The translations under genes were made by a program, and so were the position numbers. Below the pieces are notes generated by a model that saw only the letters and a list, made by a program, of their open reading frames with translations, did no database searches and was not told the origin of the DNA. Source: Tetrastigma voinierianum (lineage: Eukaryota; Streptophyta; Magnoliopsida; Vitales; Vitaceae). Taken from it: a stretch of 64,000 nucleotides of DNA. The DNA lies in the NCBI GenBank assembly GCA_016808115.1, contig JAEQBH010001513.1, positions 806,001 through 870,000 of the forward strand, given 5' to 3'. Shown one piece after another: positions 10,814-22,042 of this stretch (within the stretch, counting starts at the first letter, position 1; each line of letters opens with the position of its first letter).

Positions 10814-11540
10814 TGATGCTTTTTCAACCTAACCGGCAGAGAGTACTGTGGGTCCCCTGCCGACCTCGATTGATCAAGTAGCCGATACAGCGCCTGACTG
10901 GGTCTGGATTGAGGTAGGATCGTGGGTTGTTGGATCCGCAGGCTTCGCGAGCACCCTCCGCAAAAACAAAGTGAAAAGTGGGGCCCGGGCGGGCCGCGCC
11001 CGCGCCTCCCGACGCCTAAGTCGCTTCTTTTTCCCGAGAAAAGATGAACCGCATTGTGCGGCGAATGGCTGCGTATGTTCGCGCTTCAAGAGTGCGTACC
11101 TTTCACCGATGGGGTGGCTTTCAGATGAGCAGAGATGTCAACCAAATTGGATGGTGATTAGGATTTGTTCTACTGATGGGGCATTTTTATTTTAGTCCAT
11201 CTGACGGTACGTGATATAAAGGCGAGCCGCTTTGCTTCGAGAGATAATCCTCCTTCTCGGGGAGATCCAACCGCGATGATCCGTTATTATTTCTTCTCCT
11301 TCCTTATTGATAAGGCCTTGCATCGACGGGACAATATATCACAGGGGTTATTCCCATTTTCTCAGATTTGTGCGATACACAACTGACGGCAGGATATGCC
11401 TTCCAATTCATCCAGGCTTATCCTTTGGGCCTGGCCCCTTGGGCCTTCGGTTTGGGCCGGTACTGGTGAGCCCGGTATCGAAGTCGGGTGCATCACTTTT
11501 CGGGCTTCGTCAAGGCCTTGCCTATTTTTAAACCCTATCA
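10814..11540 (-). repeat. 5' LTR of the Tat element (about 727 bp)
   Basis: On the minus strand it begins TGATAGGGTTTAAAAATAGG at 11540 and ends AAGCATCA at 10814, so it has TGAT/ATCA inverted termini. To its right the sequence immediately becomes Tekay-1 LTR (compare 11545-11600 with 21335-21390). A possible right target-site copy is GCTTT at 11541-11545; its partner would be left of the window. The second LTR of this element is not in the window, so the boundary is inferred from termini and from the neighbouring Tekay homology. Confidence 0.65.
11213..11221 (-). promoter_or_regulatory. TATA-like box in the Tat LTR
   Basis: The minus strand reads tttatatcac within the LTR, about 320 bp from its start, preceded by a G+C-rich cgagccgc. 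This is where the U3/R border of an LTR of this size would be expected. Sequence-only call. Confidence 0.35.
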
Positions 11541-12682
11541 GCTTTTAACGATTTGATGCAATTGATCGTGAAATGATTCAGATAAGAAAATCGTATGAGT
11601 ATTGGAAAACAAATTGTTTATATAAATGTACATACTATACTCAGATTTTTCTATAAATGATTTGAATGCCCTTAATAGAATGTTAACCGTTAAATTCGAG
11701 TCGAGGATAGATCGCATACCAACAAGGGCACAAATTATGACTGAATGAATGTAATGATGTGTCACCCGATCCACTCAACTGACAAAGATCGATAGAAGTG
11801 GTTCACGAATTGATTTTTTAATAACCATCAACAAATTTAGTGAGACCGCATTCATGTTATAAAACAAAATGTTTTTATACCAGCCTGTAGCCTAATGGGA
11901 TCGTGCCAATGATTCTAGTATCCTGTGCACCGAAAGCATAGGTTAAATTGGTTTAAGGGCAAATTAAAATGAAAAGAAAATTATGAAATGCATGATTCAG
12001 GTTAGAAATGATTTTTACATGAATACATGATTGAACTCCACTCACTCAATGTGCAATTTGAATGTATACGGTAAATGAAAAATATACATATATGTATCAG
12101 ACCGCACGTCATTGAAAAATTTATACAAAGGCATTGATTTAGAAAAATGCATGATTTACTTAAACTGAAATGAAGAGAGAAATGTATAGAACCACTAGGC
12201 ATGAAAATGCTTAGCACGTTGTTTTATCATCGCCATGAGTACCGAGCCAACAGTACGGCGAAAAAGATCATACGATTCGTAGTCAACGCCCAAGGCCTCA
12301 CGGAGTTGAAGTAAAGCTCCGACCATGGATTCATGAAATATACTTGACAGTTTTTGTACAAATTCTGATTTTCTTTTGTAAATATTTTGGTATTGAAAAC
12401 GGCTTATAATGCCATAATGTTTAAAGGTAGTAAATGGACCAAATGGGCATGTAATGCCATATTTAATGGAAAATGTGCATTGAAAACAAAATGATGGGCC
12501 CCTTTAAGTTGAATTAGTATATACAAATATATTTTCATAAAGATAAATATCACTTACAAAATGAGCATTGGAAATGTGTTTTAATGACAAAAGAAAAAGG
12601 AATTGGATTAAAAAAGAGGACCAAGTCCTGGATCTGGTTTGGCCTCCGGGTCGGATCGGGTACGACAGCACAGGCCGTCACA
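11541..12682 (+). repeat. 5' LTR of Tekay-1, right-hand part
   Basis: Aligns by eye to 21335-22042 plus 53664-54107 of the 3' LTR: both share ttgaggcaattgattgtgaa-like sequence, the conserved gaatgttaaccgttaaat block, and near the end catgtaatgccatatttaat. The left about 1.4 kb of the LTR is missing here because the Tat element sits at the break. The end is ...ggccgtcaca at 12682, eight bases before the PBS. Confidence 0.85.
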
Positions 12683-12689
12683 TATTTAG

Positions 12690-12705
12690 TGATATCAGAA
12701 CCTAG
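12690..12705 (+). other. Primer binding site (initiator tRNA-Met), decayed
   Basis: tgatatcagaacctag corresponds to the canonical TGGTATCAGAGCC core complementary to the 3' end of initiator tRNA-Met, with two G-to-A changes. Tekay-2 retains the unmutated form at 40215. Confidence 0.85.
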
Positions 12706-12817
12706 GTTTAGGCGGTTCTATAAAATGATTTTTAAAATTGTTTGTGACATGAATTACATTTGCATATAAAGGATGACGTGACTCTGATGCGGATCTTGTC
12801 GATCTTCATAGGTAAGC

Positions 12818-13768
12818 ATGGATAGTTCAGGACCCCATAGGGTCAAAGGTGACTCAAGAAGTCGCCCAAATAGGCATGCTAGTATGGAAGGTGGATAAGC
12901 GTCCCATGCTCCATTGATTCGTGAGCAAGGTCAAGCCATAGGAGGTGCTATGGATATCCTCCAGTAGATAGCTCAGGCACTGCAAAGAGCAAAGACAACA
13001 AGCTTCATTGCTCCAACTGGCCACCCATGCAGAGAATGAAAAATACCACTCCATAGATTTTCTTGGGAAGAAAGATGATGAGCCTTCCATAGCGGAAAAT
13101 TGGCTTCAAAGAACTGAGAGAATGTTGCGACAAATGCATTGAGGAACATGTAACACGGTCGCACACTCTAAATGACTATATTTGGGCCCATGTCATAGGA
13201 TTTTTTCCATGATGACTTTTTAAAAATTGTGACATATGCTCTAAATGTTGAAAGAGTAAATATAGAAGAGTATGAAAAAAAAAAAAAAGACTGGACAGCC
13301 AAGTTCTTATCAACACCAAAGTAAGAAATTCAGGGGACCATAGGGTTTTAATCAGCCTATAGCTTAGGGATCAGCTCAGGCTATCGATAGTAAGACTATT
13401 CTACCAGCACTGTCAGTTACAAGTGCACCAAGAGGTTCTTTAGGAGGACCGGCTCCTCCTTATTACACATATTGTGGGAGGGAGCATAAAAGAGAGTGTT
13501 GGAGATTGATAGGTGCTTGTTTGGTATGTGGATCTAATGAGCATAAAGTGAAAGATTGTCCTAGAGCTCGTTCGTTCATAGAACCCCGGACTAGGGGTAC
13601 AATTTCAGTAGTATAGAAGAGAAACAAAGATAACAAGAGTGTTGCATCACCGAGTGCACCGAGACAAGCGACACAAACTATGGGTAGAATGGATGCTCTT
13701 GCTCCAGCCAGGGCATAGGCAATAAAGGCAATGGAAGAGAAAGATGCACTAGATGTGATAGTTGATAA
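12818..13768 (+). pseudogene. Tekay-1 gag with CCHC zinc knuckle, disrupted
   Basis: The start ATG at 12818-12820 opens M-D-S-S-G-P, matching the start in Tekay-2 (40363). Capsid-like wording is visible at 13070-13130 (DDEPSIAENWLQRTERMLRQM, read in one frame). An A-run at about 13277-13290 and stops interrupt the middle. At 13518-13559 lies an intact knuckle, C-x2-C-x4-H-x4-C (C-L-V-C, then H, then C), preceded by a C-G-R-E-H-K-R-E-C motif near 13470-13502. The frame then runs into D-V-I-V-D-N-F, the usual gag/protease bridge, and stops at the solo LTR at 13769. Gag would coat the RNA; this copy cannot. Confidence 0.8.
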
Positions 13769-16592
13769 TTTCTATCTAGGCTCAGAGCAACGCATTTCCC
13801 AAACTTCGACCCGCGTAGCGTGCCTAACCAGTCCGGTTGCTCTAATGCCTACCAATCACCTTATCAAAATCATTTATCAAAAACATGTCGTAGTGTTACA
13901 CTTCAGTTGGCCTAAAATCCTTTTCAAATATGCGGAAGCATTTTTAAAGGGGTAAGCCCATTTCATTTCATTCATGCAAAAGTACAATTACTATAAAGGC
14001 ATATCAAGCCTTTTCAAAATGTTTTACAAAATAGCTGTTCAGAGTTCAAATTGTTTTTACAAAATATCAATGTTCAAAACAAAATTGAGTGAATGGCGTA
14101 CTGAGCATACCCGTGAACTTTCGAATGACTCAGCTCTTTCGACCTGGGGTCCAATTTCAATCACTATCAACACTACAAATAATACACTAAGCATTTTCAT
14201 GCTTAGTGGTTTTATACACCTATCTCATCCTTTCACTCTTAAGTCAAATCATGCAATTTTACTAAACAATACTTTTTAAATATTTTTGGATGATCAATGA
14301 CAATACATTACATATACATATTTCATATACACCTATTTATGGTTCATCGATCATCCCAAATACACACTTTCATATGCAATAATTATTTATAATCAAATCA
14401 TGCTTTCACAATGCCTTTTCTATTTCAATTTGCAATCATTCTTTCAATTCCAATATGTCATAATCTCAAATTAATTCAATTCATGTTCTAATAAATTTTA
14501 ACCTATGTTTTTGTTATAACAGATATCGTAATTATCGATACTATCCCGCTTAAAGATGTGCTCGTATAAAAACGAAGGTTTGCACCACAGTACGGTCCTG
14601 CTGGGTTGCTGATTAGTTATAAAAAAAAAATTCAATTAGTGAACACTACCGATACGGTCCCGTTGGGCTGCTGATTGAAGTGACACATCAATACAATCGT
14701 TCGCAGAAGATTTTACTATTTCACCCCTATTTGTGATAAATTAATCTATCCTTCATACGGAACTAAACAATTAACATTCAATTAGGCGTTCAAATCTTTT
14801 ATAACATAGTATAATGTGTACATTTGTATAAGCGGTTCATTTTCAATGCGATGCAATTTTCATTTTAAACATTGTAATCAATTTCCTTCAAATCAATTAA
14901 AACAATTCAATATGTTTTCTTATGCATTTTCAGAACAAATAGTTCCAAATCTTGGCTTGAGAATGAGGAGAATATAGAACAAACCAAAATCATCACTTTG
15001 ATTCCGATCTTCAGAATCTCGACTTCAATGAGGGCTTTCCTCCTCGTTAGCCTATTCAAGAGACAATGACAATCACATATTAGTAGAGTTATTCTAGGAG
15101 TTTTGGTGGAGCTTTATGTCTGCAGATACCCCTTCACTGAAATTTTTTTGAGGATGGGCCTAATTTTCTCATGCTTCCTTCAAGAACAATTTATCTCTAT
15201 GAGTTTATTTTTAGTAGGAATTTGAATCATCTCATTTAGATGACCCAAACTCAAGTTATGGCATTTTAATGCCAAAGCGAAGTGATATACTTAACACTCG
15301 GTTACCCTCTTTATTCCCAATTTCAGAGGTCATAACTCCATAAATTATTGTGATTCCTTATACACGATATGGTTCTAAGGTTTCTGCAAAACTTGAATCA
15401 TCCAATTTAGGTTAACCAAACTCAAGTTATTTAAATTTTACATCTAGACTACTCACAATTTGCAAAGTAAGATAAATTTGTTCTTACACATAGCTCCACT
15501 TTGACAAACTTAAGGAACTTTGGGTTTGTTTCATACACTTCCTTCAATTCATTATTCCCTAGAAGTATATTTTACCTAAATTTTAATCCTCAATTGGATG
15601 AGTGAAACTCAACTTATGGAAAACACTTTAACAATACCCAAAACATAGCATAACCCATGAGCTACCCGAGCCCACCTTTAAGCCCGTATTTAGGAGCCTT
15701 AAAGCTACAATTTGCTCCTGGTACCTTCTCTAAATTTGTGGAAATATATCTTATGGTTCCTTAACAATTGGAAGCACTTAATTTGGATGATTATAACTTA
15801 ATGTCTATGCTTGAAAGCTAAAGAATAGAGTCTTGAGAGTGCAGCGACATTTCCTTTGAAACATTTTCCTTTTTTACAAACACTCCTCCAAACCAATCCA
15901 AACCAATAAAGACAATGCAAAACAATCTCAAACTGAACTAAAACCATACAATAACACTTTTATACCACATATGGGGTTTTATTAAACCCAAACATAAGTA
16001 GAAAGGGGGTTAGGGTTTGGCTTTTCTTACCTTAAATCCCTTTTAATCTTCAATGCCAAGTTTTCTTCTTCAGCCAGTCTGCAAATCTTGCTTTAATGTA
16101 GACAAGAATGCAACCTCCTCATTTTTTAAAGCCCTATCCCTCCCCTTCTCTGTCTCTCAGCTTAGTTTTGCTCAAAATGAGCTTCCAGAGACCACTTTTG
16201 GTCTTAAATATCGCATGTCGCATAAGACCTTGTTTTGGCCTTCTTTAAATCTATTTTTGGGTTTAAGTTCTCTTAATTGCTAGCTTGCCCACTATTTGTC
16301 TCTATTTGCATTTAAATTCTCATTAATCACACTTAGACATTTCTTCTTTCTAAGTTATGACCCTTAGGTTCTTATTTCACAATTTCCAATTTTTGCCCTT
16401 TTTCACTTGGGTTTATTTACGGGTTCAATTAATTTCTCATTTTAGCATTTAATATTTGCATTTGGATTTTAGCCATATAATAATTTAATCAACATTCATT
16501 TAAAAATTCTTGGAAAATAACCAAGTTGGCTCAATTTATGCCGGAATATATAATGAATTATAAAAAAATTAAGGGTATTTTTGTTGCGTGCA
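13769..16592 (-). repeat. Tekay solo LTR (minus strand) inside Tekay-1 gag/protease
   Basis: The stretch reads as a Tekay LTR in reverse: the end ttaagggtatttttgttgcg mirrors ...agggtatttttggggcgtta of the clean solo LTR ending at 52832, and the block near 14590-14690 is the reverse of the gcccagcgggaccgt region of plus-strand LTRs. The right end (16592) abuts GSNHSY protease codons at once. The left end is ragged: compared with 50319-50440 about 85 bp of LTR terminus are missing, together with the host codons up to the protease aspartate. No internal domain is present. The open stretch at 16053-16283 is LTR sequence, not a gene. Confidence 0.8.
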
Positions 16593-17090
16593 AGGTTCAA
16601 ACCATTCTTACACGTACTGCCATTCAGTATAGGTAGTTTACCGAAGAGAGTAAAACCGAGACATGAGAATTTGGTGACAAATCCGGCAGGCATAGTGTCA
16701 TTGTGAATAGAGTTTACAAAGATTGCCCCATCAAAATACAAGAGTATGAGTTTCCAGGAGATTTGATCGAGTTGTCATTTAGAGAGTTTGATGTGACATT
16801 GGGGATGGATTGTTTGTCCCGACACCAAGTGGTAGTTGATTGTAAAATGAAGAGAGTGAACTTAAGGACACCGAGTGGTGAGGAAGTGACTTTTATCGGC
16901 GAGAGGTCGAACCATCTCTCTAATGCTATATCTGCCGCTACTGCTAGAACGATGGTTCGAAAGGGGTGTGAAGCCTACTTAGCGTATGTGATAGATACAA
17001 AAAAGGTGGATCCTAGTTTATCAAACATCCTTACAGTTTGCAATTATCCGGATGTGTTTTCGGAGGAATTACCAGGATTGCCTCAATAGA
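16593..17090 (+). pseudogene. Tekay-1 aspartic protease
   Basis: Begins directly after the solo LTR with codons for G-S-N-H-S-Y, the part following the catalytic aspartate in this family; the aspartate itself is missing at the junction. After frame slips (about 16610-16695) the ORF 16703-17089 gives NRVYKDCPIKIQEYEFPGDL and then V-T-L-G-M-D-C-L, where the family has I-L-G-M-D-W-L (W to C). It ends in SEELPGLPQ and a stop, the normal bridge to RT. The enzyme would cut the gag-pol polyprotein; here it is non-functional. Confidence 0.8.
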
Positions 17091-18480
17091 GAGAGATTGA
17101 GTTTGCAATTGACGTTGTTCCGGGTGCCATTTCGGCATCCATTACACCATATAGAATGACTCCAGTGGAGTTAAAAGAATTGAAGCTTCAGTTGCAAGAG
17201 TTGTTAGATAAGGGATTTATTCATTCGAGTGTATAACCATGGGGAGCTCCAGTGCTCTTTGTTAAGAAGAAAGATGGTACACTTAGGTTGTGTGTCGACT
17301 ATAGGTAATTAAATAAGATGACAGTGAAGAACAAATATCTGTTACCTAGGATAGATGACTTGTTCGACCAGTTGAAAGGTGCAAGTGTCTTTTCTTATAT
17401 TGACTTACGATCTAGGTATCATCAGTTAAGGATTAAGGATGCAGATGTGCATAAGATGGCTTTTAGAATGCGGTATGGACATTTTGATTTCCTTGTAATG
17501 TCGTTTGGGTTGACAAATGCACCAACGACTTTCATGGATTTAATGAATTGTGTTTTCCGATCATATGTAGATCAATTTGTCATGGTATTTATAGATGGCA
17601 TCCTTATGTATTCAAAAAGATCGGAAGATCGCAGTACACACCTTGGTTGATCTAGAAACCTTGAGAAAGGCAATTATTTATCAAGTATTTGGCTTGAGTG
17701 AATTTTGGTTGAGAGAAGTGTCCTTTCTTGGACACATTGTATCAGAAGAAGGATTTAAAGTGGATCCAAAGAACATATAGGTGATTATTGAATGGAAACC
17801 ACCAAGAAATGTCACGGAAGTGCGTAGTTTCCTAGGATTGGCAGGTTACTACAGAAGGTTCATTAAGGGGTTTTCAATGACTGCGACCTCGATGACAAGA
17901 TTGCTCCAAAACAATGTGACATTTGAGTGGAGTGAAAAGTGTCAAGCTAGTTTTGAAAAGTTGAAAGCATTCTTAACTAAGGCACCGTTTCTTACTCAGC
18001 CGACCTACGGTAAAGAATACATGATTTTTAGTGATGCTTCATTAAATGGACTTAAATGTGTATTAAACAAGAGGGTAAAGTAGCCAGCATGCTTCAAAGT
18101 AGTGAAAGCACGGACTTTTCTAAGAGGAGGAGGGGGCGGGAGAGAGAGAGAGGGGGGGGAGCGCGCCTGCGCATGATTTAGGTGCCGCCATTGTGTTCAT
18201 TGATGAAAATATGAAGACACTATCTTTATGGAGAAAAGTGTTTCATCTACACTGATCAAAAAGTCTTAAGTATTTTCCCTCGCAAAGATAGCTTAACATG
18301 AGACAACATATATGGATGGAATTGATCAATGATTATGATTGTGTTATTGATTATCATCCCGGGAAGGCCAATGTAGTAGCAGATACTCTGAGTAGAAAGT
18401 CAATACAAACACTTCGATCGTTGAATGCCCATTTGTCATTATCAGACAATGGTGCAATAGTGGCAAAATTGATAGCAAAA
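17091..18480 (+). pseudogene. Tekay-1 reverse transcriptase and RNase H, catalytic aspartate lost
   Basis: RT is well preserved but dead. Stops replace residues at about 17233 (S-V-stop-P-W-G-A-P) and 17306 (Y-R-stop-L-N-K). The palm blocks PLPRIDDLFDQLKG, SYIDLRSRYHQLRI and FLVMSFGLTNAP are readable. The catalytic motif is F-I-D-G (17588-17599) instead of F-I-D-D: GAT-GGC versus GAT-GAC in Tekay-2. A frame slip follows near 17640. RT thumb/connection reads VRSFLGLAGYYRRFIKGF. RNase H starts IFSDASLNGLKCVL, is broken by a purine tract at 18123-18162, and resumes with Y-H-P-G-K-A-N-V-V-A-D-T-L-S-R at 18352-18396. Confidence 0.9.
18123..18162 (+). repeat. Purine (GA/G) tract inside RNase H
   Basis: A run of A and G with a single C, including agagagagagag and a stretch of eight or nine G, followed by gcgcgcctgcgc. 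In Tekay-2 the corresponding codons (about 41785-41830) encode S-R-Q-L-K-P-H-type RNase H sequence. The tract replaces that segment; it is either local slippage/fill-in or an assembly fault. Confidence 0.75.
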
Positions 18481-18485
18481 CCGGA

Positions 18486-19947
18486 TTGTTAAATCGAGTG
18501 CTAGAGGCACAAAAGAATTATGAGAAAATTGTTGTAATTATAAATCAGAATAGGGTGGGGAAAGAAACTGAGTTTATAGTGAAAGAGGATGGATTCTTGT
18601 ATTATAGAGAATGGGTTTGTGTACCTAATGATGATGAATTGAAGAAATCCATACTTAAAGAGCCTGAGTGGATCTCTCTTGCTATATGCATCCCAGTAGC
18701 ACAAAAATGTATCAGGATTTAAAGACTTCATATTGGTGGTCCGAAATGAAAAGAGATGTAATGGAATTTGTGACCAAGTGTATGGTGTGTCAAAAAGTGA
18801 AGGCAGAACATCAAGTTCCTTCGGGATTATTACAGCCTATTAAAATTCGCGAGTGGAAACGGGACCGAATCACATTGGATTTTGTGGTCGGGTTACTAGT
18901 GACATGAAGAAAGCATGACTCAGATTGGGTCGTGGTAGACCGATTTACTAAGTCAGCTCACTTCCTACCAATGAGAATCGACTATTCACTTGACAAGCTG
19001 GCAGAGCTTTATATAAGGGAAATATTTCGGTTACATGAGATTCCAATATCGATCATTTTAGATAGAGATCTGAGGTTTACCTCGACATTTTGTGGAAAGT
19101 TGAAAGAGGCTTTGGGCACTCGACTGAATTTCAGCACAACGTGCCACCCGCTGACGAATGGACAATCGGAAAGAGTGATCCAAGTGTTGGAAGATATGCT
19201 GAGAAGTTGTGTGACCGACTATGAGGGTAGTTGGGATAGACACATTCCTCTAGTTGAATTTGTGTACAATAATAGCTTCCAGTCGAATATTAGAATGGCG
19301 CCTTATGAGGCTCTCTACGGAAGAAAATGCATAACACCATTGTATTAGACCGAGTTAAGCGAGAAGAAAATAATTGGCCCCAATTTGATTTTAGAAAGCG
19401 AGGAAAAAGTGAAAATGATTAGAGAAAGATTGAAAGTGGTCACGGATAGACAAAAATCTTACACCGACATGAGAAGAAAGGATATTCGATATAAGATCAG
19501 CGAAAAAGTGCTTTTGAAAGTATCACCTCTGAAGAAGGTAATGTCATTTGGGGAAAAGGGTAAGGGCAAGTTGAGCCCTAGGTTTATTGGGCCATATGAG
19601 GTGATAGAGAAAGTTGGTCCAGTGGCATACAGATTAGCTTTACCTCAAGAGTTGGAAAAAATTCATAATTTTTTCCATGTGTCAATGTTGAGGAGGTACA
19701 TGTCAAACCCATCGCATGTAGTCTATTCGGAGAAGATTGAGCTTTGACCGGATTTGACGTATGAAGAGGAGCCAGTAGAGATCTTGACTCGAGAAGTGAA
19801 AGAGTTGCGGAAAAAGCAAATTCCATTGGTAAAAGTGTTGTGGAGAAACCACAAGACCGAGGAAGCCATGTGGGAAAGCTAAGAAGTTATGTGGCAACAA
19901 TACCCTCAACTGTTTAATGAAGGTAATTTCGAGGATGAAATTATTTT
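18486..19947 (+). pseudogene. Tekay-1 integrase with chromodomain-like tail
   Basis: The zinc-binding part reads M-Y-Q-D-L-K-T-S-Y-W-W near 18707-18740 and the C-x-x-C pair at 18779-18800 (KCMVCQK). The core shows aspartate 1 in V-V-D-R-F-T-K-S-A-H-F (18931-18963), aspartate 2 in L-D-R-D-L-R-F-T (family S-D-R-D-P-R-F-T), and the glutamate in N-G-Q-S-E-R near 19155-19175. A stop interrupts at about 19346. The C-terminal part has the G-P-Y-E-V-I block and F-H-V-S-M-L-R-R-Y. After another stop (19744) the tail reads PVEILTREVKELRKK then V-L-W-R-N-H-K and M-W-E-S, the Tekay chromodomain-type end that is thought to direct insertion to heterochromatin. Stops at 19744 and near 19880 disable it. Confidence 0.88.
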
Positions 19948-19961
19948 AAGGAGGGGAGAGT
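19948..19961 (+). other. Polypurine tract of Tekay-1
   Basis: aaggaggggagag directly before the LTR start TGTAACGCC at 19962; this would prime plus-strand DNA synthesis. Confidence 0.85.
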
Positions 19962-22042
19962 TGTAACGCCGTAGAAATACGTTAACAGTTTTATAACATG
20001 TTCAGGGTGTGAAATAAATTAAATTATATTTTTCTGGAGTTTAAATGGCTAAAAACAAAAAAGGATAAAAACCCGAAAATTTTTACAAGGAGCCAAATAA
20101 ATTTGGTAAAAATGTTAAATGAAGACCTAAGGGTCATAAATGAGTAATGTAAGTGCCAAAGTATAAATGAGATGAAATGAAGAGGAAATGAAAGTGAAAT
20201 GAAGCTTTAAAATGAAAAAATAAAAAATAAGAAATGATGAATTAGTGTGTAATAAGAAACATGGCCTTAGTCATGTAATGGACCAGTGAATTTGGTTTAG
20301 GAATGCTATAACCCATATTTTAGGAAAAGGAGATGAGCTAGGGCACACTACGAGTTGAGGAAGAGGCAGGGCAGTGATTTTCTCCATAGGATCAAGGATT
20401 TAGGTGATCAAAAAGAGAAAGAAGAAAGAAGAGGATTGAAAGAGATTTGAGATAAGTAAACAAAACCCTAACCCCCATTTTCTTGTGTTAGGGTTGGGGA
20501 AAACCCCAAATTTGAATAAAAGTGTTTTTATTGGTTGCTCTAAGTTGTTTTTTGTTGTTTGATTGGTTGTGGTCCTCAAATGAGGATTTTTGTATAAAGG
20601 AAATGTTGGGTTTTTAGGGGAGAGGCTGTCAAAATTTTCCCAAAACCTATCTTTTTGTTTTGGCCATAACGTGGTCATCACTCATCTGAATTGAGTTATT
20701 CAAATTTCTAGGTAAACTAGACGTCTAGGAGAACAAATCTCCCTGAAATAAGTGTATCCATATTTAGACCCCATTAGACCTAGACAATTCATCAAAGTAA
20801 GGCTTAGTTTTCAAGTCATTTCTGTTCAGTTCTGATATAGTTTTGGCGTTTTGAGGAGTTTCGGTAATAAGATAATAACATGGTCATCACTCATCTGAAT
20901 TGAGTAAATCAAATTTCTAGGTAAACTAGACTTCCAGGAGAACAAATCTCCATAAAATAAGTGTATCAAAATTTGGACCCCATTAAACCTAGAAAATTCG
21001 TCAAAATGAGGCATATCGATGCCTAAAAGGAATGATAAGAATGTCTAAGGATGACGAAATGGGGAAAAATGAAAGACTGTCTACTGGAAGGAATTCGGGT
21101 AAAAAATATGATATAATAGAAACCTTAGAATACACAACTAATATATGATTGTCATTTGTGATGGATTAGGGGCTAACGAGGAGAAAAGCCCAAGTTGAGG
21201 TCGAGATTCCAAGGACAAGAATCGAAAGACGACAATCTGTATGGTTTGTTATCCACTTCTCTTTCTCTAATTCCTAAGTGTCTGAATGATCACAAAATGA
21301 TTTAAATTGCTGAAATGATTTATAAGAAAAAGCAAATTGATTTGAGGCAATTGATTGTGAAATGATTTGCATATGAAAATTTGCATGAGTATTGAAATTG
21401 AATTGTTTGTATAAATGTACATACTATATTGTATTTTTCTATAAATGATTTGAACGCCCTTAATAGAATGTTAACTGTTAAATCTGGGTTGAGGATAGAT
21501 TGATATACCAATAATGATCAAATTAGAAGTACTACAAACGAACATAATGATGTGTCACTCCCACGATGTAGCGTAGGGACGAGTATTGGTAGTGTTCACG
21601 AGATTGATTTTAAAAACCGATTCGGCTGACCAGCGGGACCATAATGTATTATAAAACAAATGTTTTTATATACCGGCCTCACATTGACATGGCCAGTGCA
21701 GTAGTTCGTTATCACATTGCATCGAAAGCATAGGTTAAATTCGATTAAGGGCAAATTAAAATGACAATAAAATTATGGAATGCATAATTTGTGTTATAAT
21801 GATTTATTACATATGAAACTGCATGATTGAAATGACCAATGAATTGTAATTTGAATGTATACGAAATGAAAATATACATATTTGTATTGTACCACATTAG
21901 TTATTGAAAAAAAAATTATAAAAAGGCATTGTGTTAGAAAAATGCATGATTTACTTAAAGCGAAATATGAGAAGAATGTATAGAACCACTGGGCGCCTGA
22001 AAATGCTTAGTCGATTAGCACTATCATTCTTAATTGCCGAAT
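19962..22042 (+). repeat. 3' LTR of Tekay-1, left part
   Basis: Starts TGTAACGCCGTAGAAATACG after the PPT, as do the other Tekay LTRs (37369; reverse of 52832). It contains a telomere-like accctaaccc word near 20465 that recurs in other Tekay LTRs here. It breaks off at the Athila-1 LTR and resumes at 53664. Confidence 0.88.

Larger units (their letters stand above)
1..11540 (-). mobile_element. Tat-lineage Ty3/gypsy LTR retrotransposon, 3' end outside the window
   Basis: From right to left on the minus strand the order is LTR, primer binding site, gag, protease, RT, RNase H, integrase, then a long 3' region with two tandem arrays and an antisense ORF. That order, the conserved YHM-I-K-F block between protease and RT, and an extra ORF antisense to gag-pol are known marks of the Tat lineage (Ogre/Retand/Grande relatives). 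All reading frames are broken by many small indels. Base composition is clearly richer in G+C than the AT-rich elements to the right. The element ends at 11540 inside the 5' LTR of Tekay-1, so it is the younger of the two. The 3' LTR must lie left of position 1. Confidence 0.85.

Noticed and set aside
10848..11195. 115-codon plus-strand ORF as a host gene
   Set aside because: It lies inside the Tat LTR, has no recognisable domain and no supporting context.
13889..16592. Non-coding host DNA between gag and protease of Tekay-1
   Set aside because: It aligns in reverse to Tekay LTRs, so it is a solo LTR.
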